A stretch of 64,000 nt of DNA from Anoplopoma fimbria (GCF_027596085.1 NC_072449.1:21140334-21204333); one strand, 5' to 3'; numbered from the stretch's first letter, positions 1 through 13,747 are shown. Notes: generated by a model from the sequence alone, not told the origin. Made by a program: numbers and translations.

Positions 1-622
1 TCTTGTTTTTGGTCAGGGTGATGGTTCTGATTAGAAATATACTGGATATTGGAAATATCCAGTATAATAATTACAGTGTACTCCCAAGTGACAACAACAA
101 GTTTGTGTGTATGTTTCTGGAAGGAGAACATTGATCATCCAGCCTTGCTGCAATTTTGCAACTGCTTGTCATGTATACACTTAGCTAATGTTTTATTCCA
201 CAATGTATCTCATACTGAGTCAAATTAATCACTGAAGTAGATGTAAAGAGCAGTTATACCAGTAGCATTGGGTTCTGAAGAACAACAAAAGACCTTTATA
301 TTATGGTGGAATTCTTTTTTCACACACTCATTATTTTCCTCCATCTAATTCCTCATAGATAAAAAAAAGCATATAATAAAAAAAAACTCCCCAACTGTCT
401 GTCCCTCTCTGGAAATATTGGGTAAGTTGGCACTTTTAAATATTTTCCTCTTCTTATCTCTCCCTCCATCTTCTCTGTTCCTCTTCTTGCTGCCTCATGA
501 CCGGCTCAAACCCTCTGTCTGAGAGCCTCTCTCTGAGTGACAGCAGTGAGCTTATTAATGTGTGAGTAGTATGTGTGAGTGTTTGCCAGCGTGGGTATGT
601 TTGTGTGGTTCTGGAGCTAGAT

Positions 623-649
623 TGTGTGTGTGTGTGTGTATGTGTGTGT
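623..649 (+). repeat. (TG)n microsatellite
   Basis: Interrupted TG array upstream of mme. Confidence 0.85.
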
Positions 650-1059
650 TTATGTGAACTGACAGCAGACTTTGAGCAGAACTGGACAGACTGTCTGTTG
701 CTGATAGGACAGTTACTCCCCTGACAGTAAGTGAAGGGGGTTGCTGATAGAACAAGCCATCTGAGTGACCTTGATCCAACCAAAATACCTGATGAATAAT
801 AACTTCTTGGAATTGTGACTTCCTGCCTGGTCTGTGTCATTTCGAGGAATATAGAACAAAATGCAGAACTGCTTGTTAGTCACGGTTTGTTCACTTCTTT
901 GCAATATCAGTTCTTTGGTACACATCATGTCTTGAAGGTGGTAGCGGTTGATGTTAATTTAAAGCAAAACCATAAGGCTATCAATCATAACTCTGATGAT
1001 GCATCATATATAAAGTAAACACATAGTTGTTTATGTTCTCAAGAAAGGTACAATTAATT

Positions 1060-1140
1060 TTTATTTTTTTTTAAATGTATTTAACCAGGAAAGCCTCATT
1101 GAGATTAAAAATCTCCTTTACAAGAGTGTCCTGGCCACAT
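1060..1140. repeat. Common teleost repeat fragment
   Basis: TGTATTTAACCAGGAAAGCC, CATTGAGATTAAAAATCTCC and AAGAGTGTCCTGGCC match a frequent fish interspersed sequence. Confidence 0.4.
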
Positions 1141-2810
1141 CTTTCCAAATGTTAGTGACGCAATGGGCATGTTGCCACTTGTGAATCTGTGTTTGCACAC
1201 ATATTTTTGCAGCAAAAGACCTTTGTGTTGTTTAATACCTGTGTCACCCCGGGCACAGTGCAATTAAAATCCAATACTCTACAGGAATCCATAGCATGCT
1301 GGGTTTACTGACAGCAAACAGAGCTCAAATAGCCAACAGAGAAGGGGCTAGGGGTTTTATTTGAAGTGCACAGCTACAAAATGATGGAAAATATCATCAC
1401 AGGGGTTGCACTACTGGCAAATGTGAACAATTTTTAGATGCATTGACAAGCAGCTGTTGTGAAAATTACCGTCAGTCCATCTTAAATGATATTCAAAAGA
1501 TATACACTGACAGAAATTCTTTGGAGGGAAATCATGCTGTTTTTTTTTTCTTTATCAGAAGCATTGAAACATGGAAGGTATGATAAGGTGACACAAATAG
1601 GCTTGCTTAAACGATTGTCATTTAAGTTTAGAGTCTGTAAATGACAATGGTGCTGCAAAGAGAGCACATGCAGAGATGAAGTCTAAGGGCCACATGGAAT
1701 GGTTTGGAATATGATAAAAAAGCAGTTTCCCAATCCTTAAGGAAACATTCAGAAACGTCTGTGTCAGCAGATGATTACTCCACTTCACTTACAACATAAC
1801 TGGTCAAATGTTCTATCTTAAAAGATAAATGCACATATGCAACCAAAGCTTAACATATATCGCATGACTACGATCATTTATTCTCTGATAAGATGTAGGC
1901 TTTGCTTTCTTCTCACTTTAATGCTAACTTTCACTTTTAGACCCAACATCCTCATTTGTTTGCAAAAAAAGTTAATTACTCTCACAGAATTGACCCACCA
2001 ATGAACTTTTGTGTTCAACATTAGACATGTAACCTAACACCAGCAAAACAGAGTAAACGGTTCAAAGTTTTTTTAATGGGGCTAGATAGTGAGCCATCTT
2101 TCTCTAAAATGTGTATAGGCCCATGAGCCACTTGTGGTTAAGTGTAAAAAAAGATCAAAGAGCCAGCAGGTTTTTATCGAAGTAGAATCAAATACGTTAC
2201 ACAGTGCTGGTGACGGCCTTAATCTCTCAGCATGGCGGCAGTTGTCTTGGTTCAACTCCTATTAACAACATTCAGTTAACATTGATCATTTAAACTTCCA
2301 TAAGTGATGCAGTTAACTGCTTCTGTGATTGACATGTGTTGCTCTGTGACACCAGTAAGGGAACCCATGAACATGGTGATTTGCATGTAAAAGGAGTACA
2401 TGTATAGGCGTGTGTAGGTTGAATTTCATAATTATGTAGAGGCCTATAATTTAGTATATATATATATATATATATTTATTTAGTATAAGTTTGTGTAGCC
2501 TTTCCAACCATGTGATGTGGATTTTATGTTGTGCTGCATGCTTAGCTGGTTACTTTCAACTCAAATTTCTAACACACTGATATGGCTGCATAGCTTCAAA
2601 CTGACCGTATGCTGAATGCAGCACTGTCCAACCTGACAGTCAAATATGTGCTTTGATCAAATGTTTAAATTGTTTCGTTTTAACTGACACGAGTGGTTCC
2701 TAAAGTGGAGTCCAAGGACCTTAAGGTGATCATTAAGACTATCTTGCACTGTGTGGACCATAAGCATGACCCTTAACTTGGTGCGTCTTTGTTACTAAAG
2801 AAATGGTTGC

Positions 2811-2813
<3 letters not shown>

Positions 2814-2842
<29 letters not shown>
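2814..2842. repeat. Poly(A) tract
   Basis: 29 consecutive A, upstream of mme. No recognisable retroposon body precedes it. Confidence 0.9.
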
Positions 2843-2845
<3 letters not shown>

Positions 2846-3100
2846 GAAACTTACCGTAAGTAAATGACTGTAGGCAATAATGCCAGTTAAAAGCTGTTGC
2901 ACAACTCGCTACCGTGTTCCTATTAATATACTTTTAACAGTGATTTTTGCTACATACACTTAATATCCATAAAGTGCATTGGTTTAAAAGCTATTAGCTG
3001 TGTGAGTGACCGCAATACATCACTTCAGCACACTCTTCACCTGAACCTGCGCCCGGAGTGGTGCCGCTTACAGGGGTCACTTCTAAACGCCGCCCTGTAC

Positions 3101-3130
3101 GGAGGAGGAGGAGGAGGAGGAGGAGGAGGA
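3101..3130 (+). repeat. (GGA)n microsatellite near the mme promoter
   Basis: Ten GGA units, upstream of the TATA-like element. Confidence 0.9.
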
Positions 3131-3180
3131 CGGGGAACTTCGGAGGGTTGCTTCACTGCCTCACTTTATGTCCTTGGCTG

Positions 3181-3188
3181 TATAAATA
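3181..3188 (+). promoter_or_regulatory. TATA-like element upstream of the mme first exon
   Basis: TATAAATA lies in the locally most GC-rich stretch (about 3040-3330), 360 bp upstream of the candidate start and after a GGA repeat. It is the best promoter-like motif before the exon ending at 3590. The transcription start is not determined by sequence alone. Confidence 0.3.
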
Positions 3189-3376
3189 TGGGATCCCCCC
3201 CCCCCACACACACACACACACCCCCTGTGGATCACACACTTGACCAATTGCACCGCGCAAGAGTCTGATGGGGGTCATTCGAATTCAGCGATCTCCTCCG
3301 CGGGTAGGCTCGTTCTAGTGAAGGGTCTGTGCGCGCTCGTAGAATAATAAAGCCAAAGAAAAGGCTGAAGAATAAG

Positions 3377-3381
3377 GAGAG

Positions 3382-3418
<37 letters not shown>
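3377..3418 (+). repeat. (GA)n microsatellite in the probable mme 5' UTR
   Basis: GA dinucleotides with one interruption (AGAAGAGA), between the TATA-like element and the exon end at 3590. Confidence 0.9.
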
Positions 3419-3530
3419 GCGGGATCGGGGTTTGCGCTTTGTTGAAATCCAGGGTGAAGCAAAAAATTACAATATCTATAATAATCTGTAACAGACCGAT
3501 CAGCACTTCGCGCCCGCTTTTTTGGATTTG

Positions 3531-3548
3531 ATGGATCAGTGGATGTGA
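3531..3548 (+). promoter_or_regulatory. Short upstream ORF overlapping the candidate start
   Basis: A five-codon ORF (MDQWM then TGA) runs 3531-3548. Its stop overlaps the candidate mme start as TGATG (3546-3550). This arrangement can allow termination-reinitiation or dampen translation. It matters only if the exon is transcribed as proposed. Confidence 0.35.
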
Positions 3549-3590
3549 TGCCCATTTATATCATCGACCGAAAATTTCCCGACACATCTG
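3548..3590 (+). CDS. mme: Candidate first coding exon of mme (alternative N-terminus)
   Basis: An ATG at 3548 opens a frame that runs to a strong donor at 3591 (GTAAGT). Joined to the acceptor at 6710 it stays in frame, without stops, into the methionine at 6751, adding 28 residues beginning MPIYIIDRKF. The frame is closed upstream by a stop at 3482. If used, the protein is 770 residues with a longer cytosolic tail. The start context is moderate (G at -3, C at +4); the 6751 ATG has A at -3. Human MME also has alternative 5' exons, but those are untranslated, so this exon may be only 5' UTR. Confidence 0.45.
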
Positions 3591-3638
3591 GTAAGTCGCT
3601 CACTCTCAACGAGCGCTTCTTTTTTTAACGCGGTGCCA

Positions 3639-3640
<2 letters not shown>

Positions 3641-3672
<32 letters not shown>
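3641..3672 (+). repeat. (TG)n microsatellite 50 bp after the exon 1 donor
   Basis: Sixteen TG units, followed by alternating CG/TG-rich purine-pyrimidine sequence. Confidence 0.9.
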
Positions 3673-3673
<1 letters not shown>

Positions 3674-4330
3674 ACGCGCGAGTGCATTATTTTTGCGTGT
3701 GCGCGCGTGCCGGCTGGGTGACACGGGCAGCATGCACCGGTTGATCATGCCTGCCACCCCCCCCCCCCCTTGGAATTTCCCGACGTGCAACAGGAGATGA
3801 GGATCTGGATCTGGCACGCATTTAAGCATGTCCTGCTCACCGTGTGTGCTGCAGCTGAATGTTTTTTTTTTTTATCACTGGAGTTTTAACACCTATTGCA
3901 TTTGGTCCTATTAGAAAAAAAAAAAAAACCTCAAATACCCTGTTTATAGCTTTGTCGCTTACTTTGTGGTTTTGGTTCACTGTATAACAGCTGTAAGTTC
4001 TCTATCCCTTTATATTTTCCTATTCCATTCATACTGCTGTCAATACCATTAGGAAAGCTATTTAAGAGGTGGACTTCATTCCAGCTAGATCACAGCACCT
4101 TTGGGCATCACGTCGCCTCCTCCAAAAAAATGATTTTAAAGTGATTTTAGTCTGCAGTGTGCAGCTAGGCCCGGTGCTGAAAATCATATCCCAGAGAAGG
4201 TGTTATTTTAAGTTAAAGTAGGCCACATTCCTGTACTTATTCAAACTCAAATAGGTACATGACATGTTCATAGCTCTCACAAATATAGGTTGTAAAAAAA
4301 GTGACTTTGCACAAGAACTCCTGTGTGTAC

Positions 4331-4331
<1 letters not shown>

Positions 4332-4359
<28 letters not shown>
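4332..4359 (+). repeat. (TG)n microsatellite
   Basis: Fourteen TG units in mme intron 1. Confidence 0.9.
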
Positions 4360-4363
<4 letters not shown>

Positions 4364-5633
4364 TGCAGAAGAACGGGTGTTTTCAGGCGTCTCAGTGAAT
4401 GATGGGTTTCATTTTGAAGGGGTTTGTGAGGTCTCACTAGACACAGGGACTGTTTATGTTTCAGATATATCATGACCCCCCAAAAAAGAAAGAGAGAGAG
4501 TTTTGAGACATACCTTCCTAAACACACTGAAGACAAATCATCAGAGCCACATCGTGAAAAGTGTAACCAATGAATGCGTCCTGCAACAGGAGCAGTCACA
4601 CCAGCAGCAGAAATGACATCTCACTTTACAAATAACTCACACTCATATTAAGCCTCCTTCCCTCACAGAGCAAACATCCTAAAAGGTATCAGTGTCGTGG
4701 TCGTACTAACACTAACTATAAAACCAGAAGCAATGTTTAGAAGGAACTGGAATAACCTCATTTTAAATGCGCACAATTCACGTAAAGAAAGCAGAAAGCA
4801 GAAAGCATTATGCAAGGGTGATAAGTGCATGTAAAGTTAGAGATCCTTTGATTCATGCCTCAGCTTACTTACACATGATTTAGTACCTTTAAGGGTCCGG
4901 CATCCATCTCAGTTTTTACGTCTTTCTCAGCCCCTCACCCTCATTTTTACACATTCCCTTACTCCTTGTTTATGTCCCCTTTCCTTTTCAATAAATTTCA
5001 CAGACGTTTTCATTTCTTTGCATGGAGCTTGTCTGGAATAGCGCAAGTGAACGGTGATTACTGTCCCGTCACTTTATTTTGGCCTTTGGTTGTTCATTTT
5101 CTGCCCATATTTATAGTTGCCTTTATATGACATAGAATCACATCCTTCCCACACTAACACTGCAAAGGGAAAGGTATTGCTTACATGCACGCCCACAACT
5201 GTCCTGTAGTACATCTTATGACCCAGAGTGACATCATGCATGCTGTAGCCTGTAGTGCTGGTGTGGATTTGGGAAAGCAGCCTGTTGGGTTCTGAACAGT
5301 AAGTAAGGCCAATGGCCAGCCTTAATAGTGACTGTGCCCCGGGGAGTTTACTTTACATCGGGCAATTGTTTAGTCAGGAAGAACAATGATAGGGGATTTG
5401 ACATTCAGCAGGTCTGTGGTTATTACACATGCTGATGTTGTTTGTCTGTGGCTGTCTGCTCGTTCAAAGGAAGCTAAGAGACTTTGTCCTTTGGTCAGGC
5501 GGCGCACTCATCTCAGCCAGCACGCAGAGAGACCCACCCATCTGCAGAGATACCTCATGACACCAGCTCGTAAAAAAGCTTGTGTGAGAGCATGGCTGTG
5601 TAGGTGTGTGTGTGTGTGCCGCAACTGCACGGT

Positions 5634-5638
<5 letters not shown>

Positions 5639-5717
<79 letters not shown>
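5639..5717 (+). repeat. Long (GT)n microsatellite in mme intron 1
   Basis: About 39 uninterrupted GT units, the longest dinucleotide array in the window. Confidence 0.95.
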
Positions 5718-5718
<1 letters not shown>

Positions 5719-6358
5719 CTTCAGTGAGGGATTAAGGATTAATTGCCTTCAGAGATAGACTTAACTGCTTGTTACATGAACTTTGTAAAGTTCTCACTCG
5801 GCCCGAGAGAGGAAAACAACAGTGAGGAGCAGAGGAAAGGTCTCTCTTGTTTTCCATTCTTCAGAAGTGTGTTTCTTGTTTTTCACTGGAGTGTACTGCC
5901 ACTAGAGGGTAAGGACTTTCATTGTTCTCGCCTTTTGCTCCAATACTGTTTAAAAAAAATACTGTTTTAATTTTTTTGTTTATTTGCTTTCTTATCGCTG
6001 TCTCATGACAGATCTCATCTATCTCGCGTTCACTCTTTTTTCTTTCTTTATTCAGCTTGTGTGTAAAAAGACTAAAGATTCAACAGAATGTTTGCCTCAT
6101 TAATGTCAAAATGTATATATTTTAATTGAAAATAGTATGTTGCAAGATAATATTTGAGAAGTGTTTGGCATTTTTGGTTGATGGCTTAAAAGATTGATTT
6201 TTAGATTTGGAAAAGATGCTGACAAGATGAAAATGTATGTGTTCTTGACAATATTTTGAGTTCATGTTTGGTTCACTTATGAATTAAACTTGTTTTTATT
6301 CTTTCACCAAACGTCTATGTTATCTATGTACGTCCGCTTCTTTTCTCTTTTTCTGTTT

Positions 6359-6684
6359 AGGGCTGCAACAAATGATTACTTTCATTATCAATGAATTTAT
6401 CCATTCATATTTGTCAATTAATCAATTGATCTATAAATAAAATGTCAGAAAAATAGTAAAGAAAAATATTCAAAGCTGAAGGGGAAATCTTAAAATAGTT
6501 GTTTTGTCCAACCTACTCCAAACTGCCCTTAATACTCAGTTAACACTTATATACACCAGAGGTGCAGCACATTTCCACATTTAAGAAGCTGCAACCAGCA
6601 AGTGTTTGGCATGATTGTTTGGTGAATGACAATTAATTGATAATCATAATTGTTGCTGATTGGTCGATGAATGGTTTCAGCTCT
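6359..6684. mobile_element. Short non-autonomous DNA transposon-like repeat (MITE)
   Basis: It begins AGGGCTGCAAC and ends GTTTCAGCTCT, imperfect inverted ends. The AT-rich interior contains ATCAATTGATC and AATTAATTGATAATC runs and CACATTTAAGAAGCTG, matching a repeat family I recall as very common in teleosts. It ends 25 bp before the exon 2 acceptor of mme. Confidence 0.65.
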
Positions 6685-6750
6685 TCCTCTGTGGTTTTCC
6701 CTCTCTCAGGTGAGTTGATACAGCCTGTAGCTGAAGAAGGAGACCTGATA

Positions 6751-9700
6751 ATGACAGAGACCAACCCCCCCAAGTCGGCTAAGAAGCCCCGCTGGACCTC
6801 CCTCGAGGTCGGCCTCATTACTATTGTCTCCTTGCTCTTCATCGTCATCGTCGCCCTCATCATCCTCTTTGCCACACAGAAGACTGGTGAGTTTTAAAGA
6901 GTGAACAGAGGACAGCGAGAAATTTATGAAAACCTTAGTGGTTCCTAGATAAACAGACTAATGTTGACAAAGAGAAAGTGAACCTGAGAAAAAAAAAGTC
7001 ATGCATTTAAAACATTTTTTGTTGCGAGCCATTCAGCTTAGAGGCTGTCTTTGTTTTTCTTGTCACAACAATATTATGTGAAGATTTCAGAACTTTTCAA
7101 ATTCAATTCCAGCTGAGTTCATAGTTAATGGCAAGAACGATGGAGCGTGCTGAGAGCAGCATTTTGTTCAGGTGAATAGAAGACACTTGAGCTGTGTGCT
7201 TTTAAAGCACAGTGCAAAGGTACAACCACTGAGCCAGAAAGAAGAATGCAGTGTGCAAAGGCCCTTTTTAGACCCTCCTTTCTGTTCTCAGGCTTTTTAA
7301 AACAACCATGTTAACCTCAAAACATTGAGCTCGTTAGCAATTTAGACTTTTGAGTAAATTATGAAAAATGATGTATCTAATATCTTGCTGTAAATGTCAT
7401 CAATTCAAATGGATCGTTTAAAATTAACATGGTGTAATCAAACAGACACGCCCACCAATCTTTTCTCACTTTGAAAAACCAATCGAACCTGCTTCATTCA
7501 GATCAATCTCACAATATGAGTATCACATGGTTTTTTTTACTGTTAATATCCTGACTTATACAAATTTATTAAACCAGTGCTGACACAATTACTTTATTAC
7601 GTAACTGATGATTTATTAATCATTAGTAAGTCCAAGAATGATTGATCACTGTGATCTGGTACAAGAAAAGCTATCTACTATGACATTAACATGGATAGTT
7701 AACAGCTCATTAATATATTTTATTACTCATTATTGACAAAAGGAACAACTTAGAACTTCAGCAGGTCAAAAGCCTGTTTAAAAAAAGCCAATCTAATGAA
7801 ATCACATGTTTCAAACAAATTGGTTGGCATATGTGTGCGTGTGTTGTTATCCTCTGCGATCTTGTGGTTGATAAATGTGTAAGCTGCCATGTCAGGAAAA
7901 TGAGAGCTTTTAATGACTATGTTTGTCCCTCTGTGCACTCAACTGTGTGCACACCATGTGGATTCACACGTAACACATGGAGCAATGTATGAATGGTCAA
8001 ATGACAGCTCACTGGTGTGTTTGTGTGTGTCACTAAATGTCAGACGGTTTAGTAACTTTTAACAGTTTAGCACCTTAATTATTCCTGAGAGAATGAAAGC
8101 AACACTTCTAAGTAGTTTGGGGTTATGTGTGTAAGAAAGATGGCAATAAAATAAAGCAAAAGGCTAAGATGAGAGAGAGATGAGATGAGAGAGTATGAGC
8201 ATTTGACATGATGATTGATGACAGCAAAAATCCGACTGAATAATGATTTGTTTTGCGTTTTCCTACAGATGAAATCTGCACATCAGCTGACTGCACGCAG
8301 TCAGGTAAGCATTGTGTCTGTTTTTATCTGTCTGTTTGTACGTTCTCTTTATGGTTTCACTCTGAGGGCTTTGATTTTTCTCAGAGGGGGAAAGATTATG
8401 AAAATTGAGACTGCTGCAGAGACCCAGGGGGATTTCAGACACACTTATAGTCACTTCAACTGTGAATATTGTGCCTCTAAGTCAAAACAGTGATCAAACA
8501 GGAACAGTCCTGATCAGCAGAAACATGTTGCAAAGGCTTGTCGTTCCCGGATCAACAACTGTATAGGAGAAGTTGTGACTAACTGATAACTTAACTGTAA
8601 GCACTCCTTGACCACATGACTCCAGTTATGCTGCTAAAAACTTTTTGTATCACTCAAACCCATTTTCATATAATGTCAAAGTCTCTTACTATATATCTAG
8701 CATTCAAGCAAAGACCACTGTCCTAATACTTATTTTATCATTTAATGCGACAACCTTTTTTTAAACCTAAATATAATTTTTCACTTCAGTAGACATTGTT
8801 CATTGTTCATAACCATAGTAAATTAAAAATATAAAAGTCTTCCTCTAGTTTCCAGCAACAGACAACCAATCATTTGCGTTAGATTTTTGGCAAACCGATT
8901 TGACAGACGGAGTTGTCAGTAGAGATTTGTCAGCTGCCTCATGTCATTTAATTGCAGCTCAAAAAGTTCACACATTTCCAGGACTGGTGCCAAACTTAAC
9001 CCAATCAGTGCCATGATACGGTTTTACTTTTGCAAAGGTTGAATATTAAACTCTTTTTCTTCCCTCGTGTTCCCAGTGTTTATGCTGAGCTAAGCTATCC
9101 AACTATTGGCTGTAGCCTTATACTGAACTCTCCAAAATAAAACAAAAAAGCATATTTCCAAACTATTAAATGATAAAACTGTAGGCATCTCGGATATCCT
9201 GCATACAAACAGTCTATGTAGCCGTCCATAAAACTGATTAGAGGACAGTTAACGTACATAACGTCATATTACCAAACATTTGATATTGTTTGTGTCAGTT
9301 GATTTGTCATCATTCTCCTTTGTCCTGCAGTGTATTGAGGTATGTTGGGGTAAGCATTTCCTCCAGTCCTCAGGGCTTGTTAACTCTCTGTCCTTGCAGC
9401 TTCTCGCCTCATTGAGAACATGGATGCCAACGTGGACCCTTGTGACAACTTCTACCAGTACGCCTGTGGGGGCTGGCTGAAAAAGAACATCATCCCTGAG
9501 ACCAGCTCTAGATACAGCACCTTTGACATTTTAAGAGACGAGCTGGAGGTCATTCTAAAAGGTCAGACACCTACACACACACCCACACACACAAACAAAT
9601 CAAGATCCACAAACAGAAAGGCCGTAACAAAGAGAGGAAGGGGTACTAATTTGTGAGTATTGATACCATAGTTAGGCCTTGATTAAGAGTTGTAAAGCTA

Positions 9701-12700
9701 GACTAGTAAGTCCTCTTGCTTTGTAAGAGGAAGGAGAACAGCTTGATTAAGTTCTTTGAGAATACGAGCTGGAGAGGACTGTCCTTCAGGGACTGCAGCT
9801 CTACAGATTTCACAGATGCCATGGGAGTTTGGCTTCAGTAACACCATGTGAGTGGAGAGTTTGTCAACAGAACTGGCATTATCAGTGTGTGTGTGCGTTG
9901 CTTTCAGGCTGTTTTCTAAAGATGTCATCACAGCCGTGAGAAAAAAGCTTAATTTCAAGTTTGTATGTGCTAAGTGTCTCATGTGTTTTGCCAGCTTTTA
10001 GCAAGTGTTAGAGTCTTGTTAGTGTCCTTGTGGGATGGTTGATATAGAGAGGGTCAAGTTACACTGCATACGTGTGAACGCTAGTGGATTTGTGTGTGTG
10101 CGCCAGGGTCCATTCTTCACTTCAACTTGTCTGTGAGAAGGCCAGTCGAGTCCTGAGCAGTGGGTGCTAAATCTTCAAGGCGCACAAACTTTCCACGGAC
10201 AAGTGAAACTCTTCTTCCACCATAAATTCACAATTTATATGCCAGTCCCTTCCACTATGAAAACGACAGTACAGATAAACTGCAGGAGAAACGGAGTGAT
10301 TCAGAGGGTTGAGAAAGATGGATCCTTATTGGGAAGGGAAAACCTGGGTTTAAAGTGCAGCCTGTCTTGTTGACTCAGATCATTTTCACCAGCCTCGTGC
10401 ACTTTATCTGTCCAATCTAGATGGAAAAACACAGCAACTTGTGTCTTGGGACAGCATTTTTCCTTTTGCCATTTGGCCTGTGATGAAAACATATTTTTCA
10501 TAAAGATAAAGCTGAATGTGGGGGTTAATGGCTAGATGTATTTATTCAATCCAAAATTAGATATGCATGGGATTTAGTCTTTCACAATAATAATATGTCA
10601 TAACATATTGTTTGAAAGGATATTTCATCTGTCATAAAATGCTACCTTTTTTCTTTGACTACTGACAGCTCTCACTTTACTTCTTCTTCTTGATAAACAC
10701 CCTTTTACAGATCAATATAACATTCATCAGGGTTTAGAAATAGCATGTAATGGCATGTATTAATTTGTAGATTTTTTATTTCGACATGAGCTTCAATGTG
10801 ATTCAGAGATCTCTAATGAGATTTCTAAAAAACATGACATGTTTGTATGCAGTTTGCAGGAAAAAGCATGTTGGCAACTATGGGAATTGTCAGAAAAATT
10901 ATGCATGTTAACTTTTTGGTGTATTGTACATTGCCAAAACGTATAGCCCATCTGTTCTGTTCTGCTCTGCTCTCTTCTCCTCTTTTCTCCATGGCTTAAC
11001 ACCCATAAAAATCACACACAGGGGGGAAAAGGAAAATAAACATTTGTCAAAATGGGCTCATTTTTGGCACTTTGTTACTGTATGTGCATTTACGTACATA
11101 GCATGTATCTGTGTAAGTGTGTGGCGTCATTTCACACCTTGTTTTTGGTTTACTGCCACTGAGCAGATTTATCAGAGATCTCATGGTGATATTTGCTGCC
11201 TGTCTGAAAGCAGGGATAGAGATAAAGAATGCACTTTTGCAACTAATGATGAAATATTGGACAAAGTGCAAAGGCTGATGTTTTATAATCGTTGACTTGA
11301 GTGACCTAAACGCTGCATTTACCGCAGAAAGGAATGGAGCAGCTAAAGTACTGGTCTTAATCATTCAACAGCTTAAATCTCCCCACCAACTGTTGTTGTT
11401 GTGCTCATTCCTTCAGGGAGTCTGGCTTACCAGTCAGAGTTGGAATGCCTCTGACTGTACTGTATACACACATGTTCAGGTTGACTTTGTGAGTTCAGGT
11501 CCGCGTGTGTTTTAGAAAGATATAAAAAAGAGAATGTTGTGTATCTAAGATCATACTTGATATTTCTAACCAAGTCTAGTGTGCATTCTGTTTTCTTGAA
11601 CACGTGCAGTAGCAACAAGATGTACTAGCTGTCAGAGTTTTTTCTTCCTAATGACTTGTGCTTCGGCAGTGTGAGGCCTCAGTAGATCTGTGACCTCTAC
11701 TGTGGAGGTGACATCAAACATGCAACCTCTGATCTTGGGACTGGCTGCTGCCACCTGCTTAGATACCACCGCCCGCTGACAGACGGATCCTTTTTCCTGT
11801 CAACAGCTGCAGGGGCCTGGAAACACCTGGACACTGCAGCGCTGTAGGCTGCAAGACAGCAATAAAAAAGGCTACGTGCATGTCTATGTGTGTGAATAGC
11901 TGTGTAGATTTGTGGTTGCTTGTAAATGCCTCGGATTGTTCTCTGCTGCTGTAAAAGGCCATAAATGATTCATAATGAGGACACTGATTGTGACCGCAGC
12001 TTTGTGTGTGCATGTGTGTGCATGTGCCTCTGAGAGCTTGTTTTTCCACCTCCCCCTACTCAGGTGTAGCATACTGTGCAATAATCTGCCCAATTGACCG
12101 TGAGCATTTTAATTACTAGCTAGTTTGTGACAGGAAGAGGAAGGGATGAAGGAAAACAGACAGAATAGAGGGAAAGAAAGGTTTTTTTTTCAAGAGTTCC
12201 ATACTGAGGTGAAATGAAAGACAAAAAAAGAGTGATGAAAGAAAATAAAGGTGAAAAACACACATGAACCAGGGTGCTTTGAGGTGAGGTGAGGAAGAGC
12301 TTTGTAGCCAGAGGATGATAGTATAATGAAGAAAGCTTTAAGGATAGGTCACGAAATGTGAAACAGCATGTGGAAGTCATCTCCAAGCTAAGCTCTATGT
12401 GCAGACATCCATCCGTGCTTGAGCACTTGCATGTGAGCACACTGCACCTCATCTGTAATACACGTGGTGCTTCTGACTGCAAGTCTAAATCTCACTGAAC
12501 AGAGAAAATTCTCACCAGAGGCATGCAAAACGGGAACCAGCTTATGTTTCTTATAGAATTTGGCATCACCAATATGTCTGTGAGGTGGCTGTGACGATAG
12601 AATAGTGGTTAGACGTGAGATGTCTGTCAGGCGTGCAGTCAGAGACTGAATGTCTATGTTTTTCCTGTGATAACAATAACTAAAACAGAACTTGCGTCAA

Positions 12701-13747
12701 ATAATACAGAGTGCAATAAGACTTTTTCGCGATAAATGGTTTGTTCACATGACCTTCAAAGTTCCAGTTAGAACCATTGCACAACACCATTAATACTGTA
12801 TTTCTCATAAACATATCAAATAAGATCTTTGTGGCCAAGTAAAATAATATGACTATGAATGCAGTGATTCTTGGCCAACAAAAATATATTGAATAAAAGA
12901 TCCTGAATTGAAAATGTCGGGGTTTATGAAAAACAGGAAAGAGTTTTGACCTCCACCAGGGTGAAAATCTGGCATGTAAGCTGTTTCTCGGCAAGTACTG
13001 GGCACATGACATACAGTTCATTTACAGTAAGACTAGCCATGGGGCAAGACTTTGACTAAAAACATGTTACTGAGTCAATGACAGAGTTGGTATATGGTGT
13101 ACAGTAGATGGTGTTTAGCTTGATGACAAGTCAGGAGCTCCCCAAAGTCAATGGTTCTGTTGTTGCTGAGAGCATTTATATTTGCTACAGGACACTGTTG
13201 AGCAGGATAACTGTTTTCAGCAACCACTGTAATGATGTTAGCTGACATCATGGTTGCAAAGTGGGATTATATATTTATATATGTAGTTAAGGGAGTTTCT
13301 ACTGGTTTGAATGGCAATTTAAACTTGTTCTCTGTTCTTTTATCAAATTTGTTTCCTTTCAATTTAGTCTTTGTTTTTCATTTTGGTGTTTTTATAGCAC
13401 ACACAGAACAGTAAACAGCTATATTGTTTCAGATTGAGGCTAAACACCATCATAAAGTGTCAACTCATTTCAGTCTCAACTTCATTTGAGGCTTCTGCAT
13501 GTAATATACCTAAATATATGCTTCATGATGATAAATTGGAAGCAGAACTCTAGTAGGAAAAACACCGCAAGTTAAATGCCATGTGGAATTGGAGGCAGTC
13601 AAGGATAAAATGGCAATGCAGAGAGAAGAAACTCCAAATTCGGATTCTGTATCATGCTGAGAGGTTTGGCTCAAATTGACATGATGTCTCAAAGAAAGAT
13701 CAGGTGGCACAAAATCCATTCTCAAATAACACGCACACAAACATGGG

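Larger units (their letters stand above)
1..3040. other. Upstream intergenic region
   Basis: No gene recognised. AT-rich, with a TG array, a poly(A) tract, a TA run near 2455-2475 and one repeat fragment at 1060. Confidence 0.6.

Noticed and set aside
6637..6897. Continuous frame starting in the transposon and running into mme exon 2
   Set aside because: The part before 6710 lies in the intron and repeat. A clear acceptor at 6708-6709 marks the exon.
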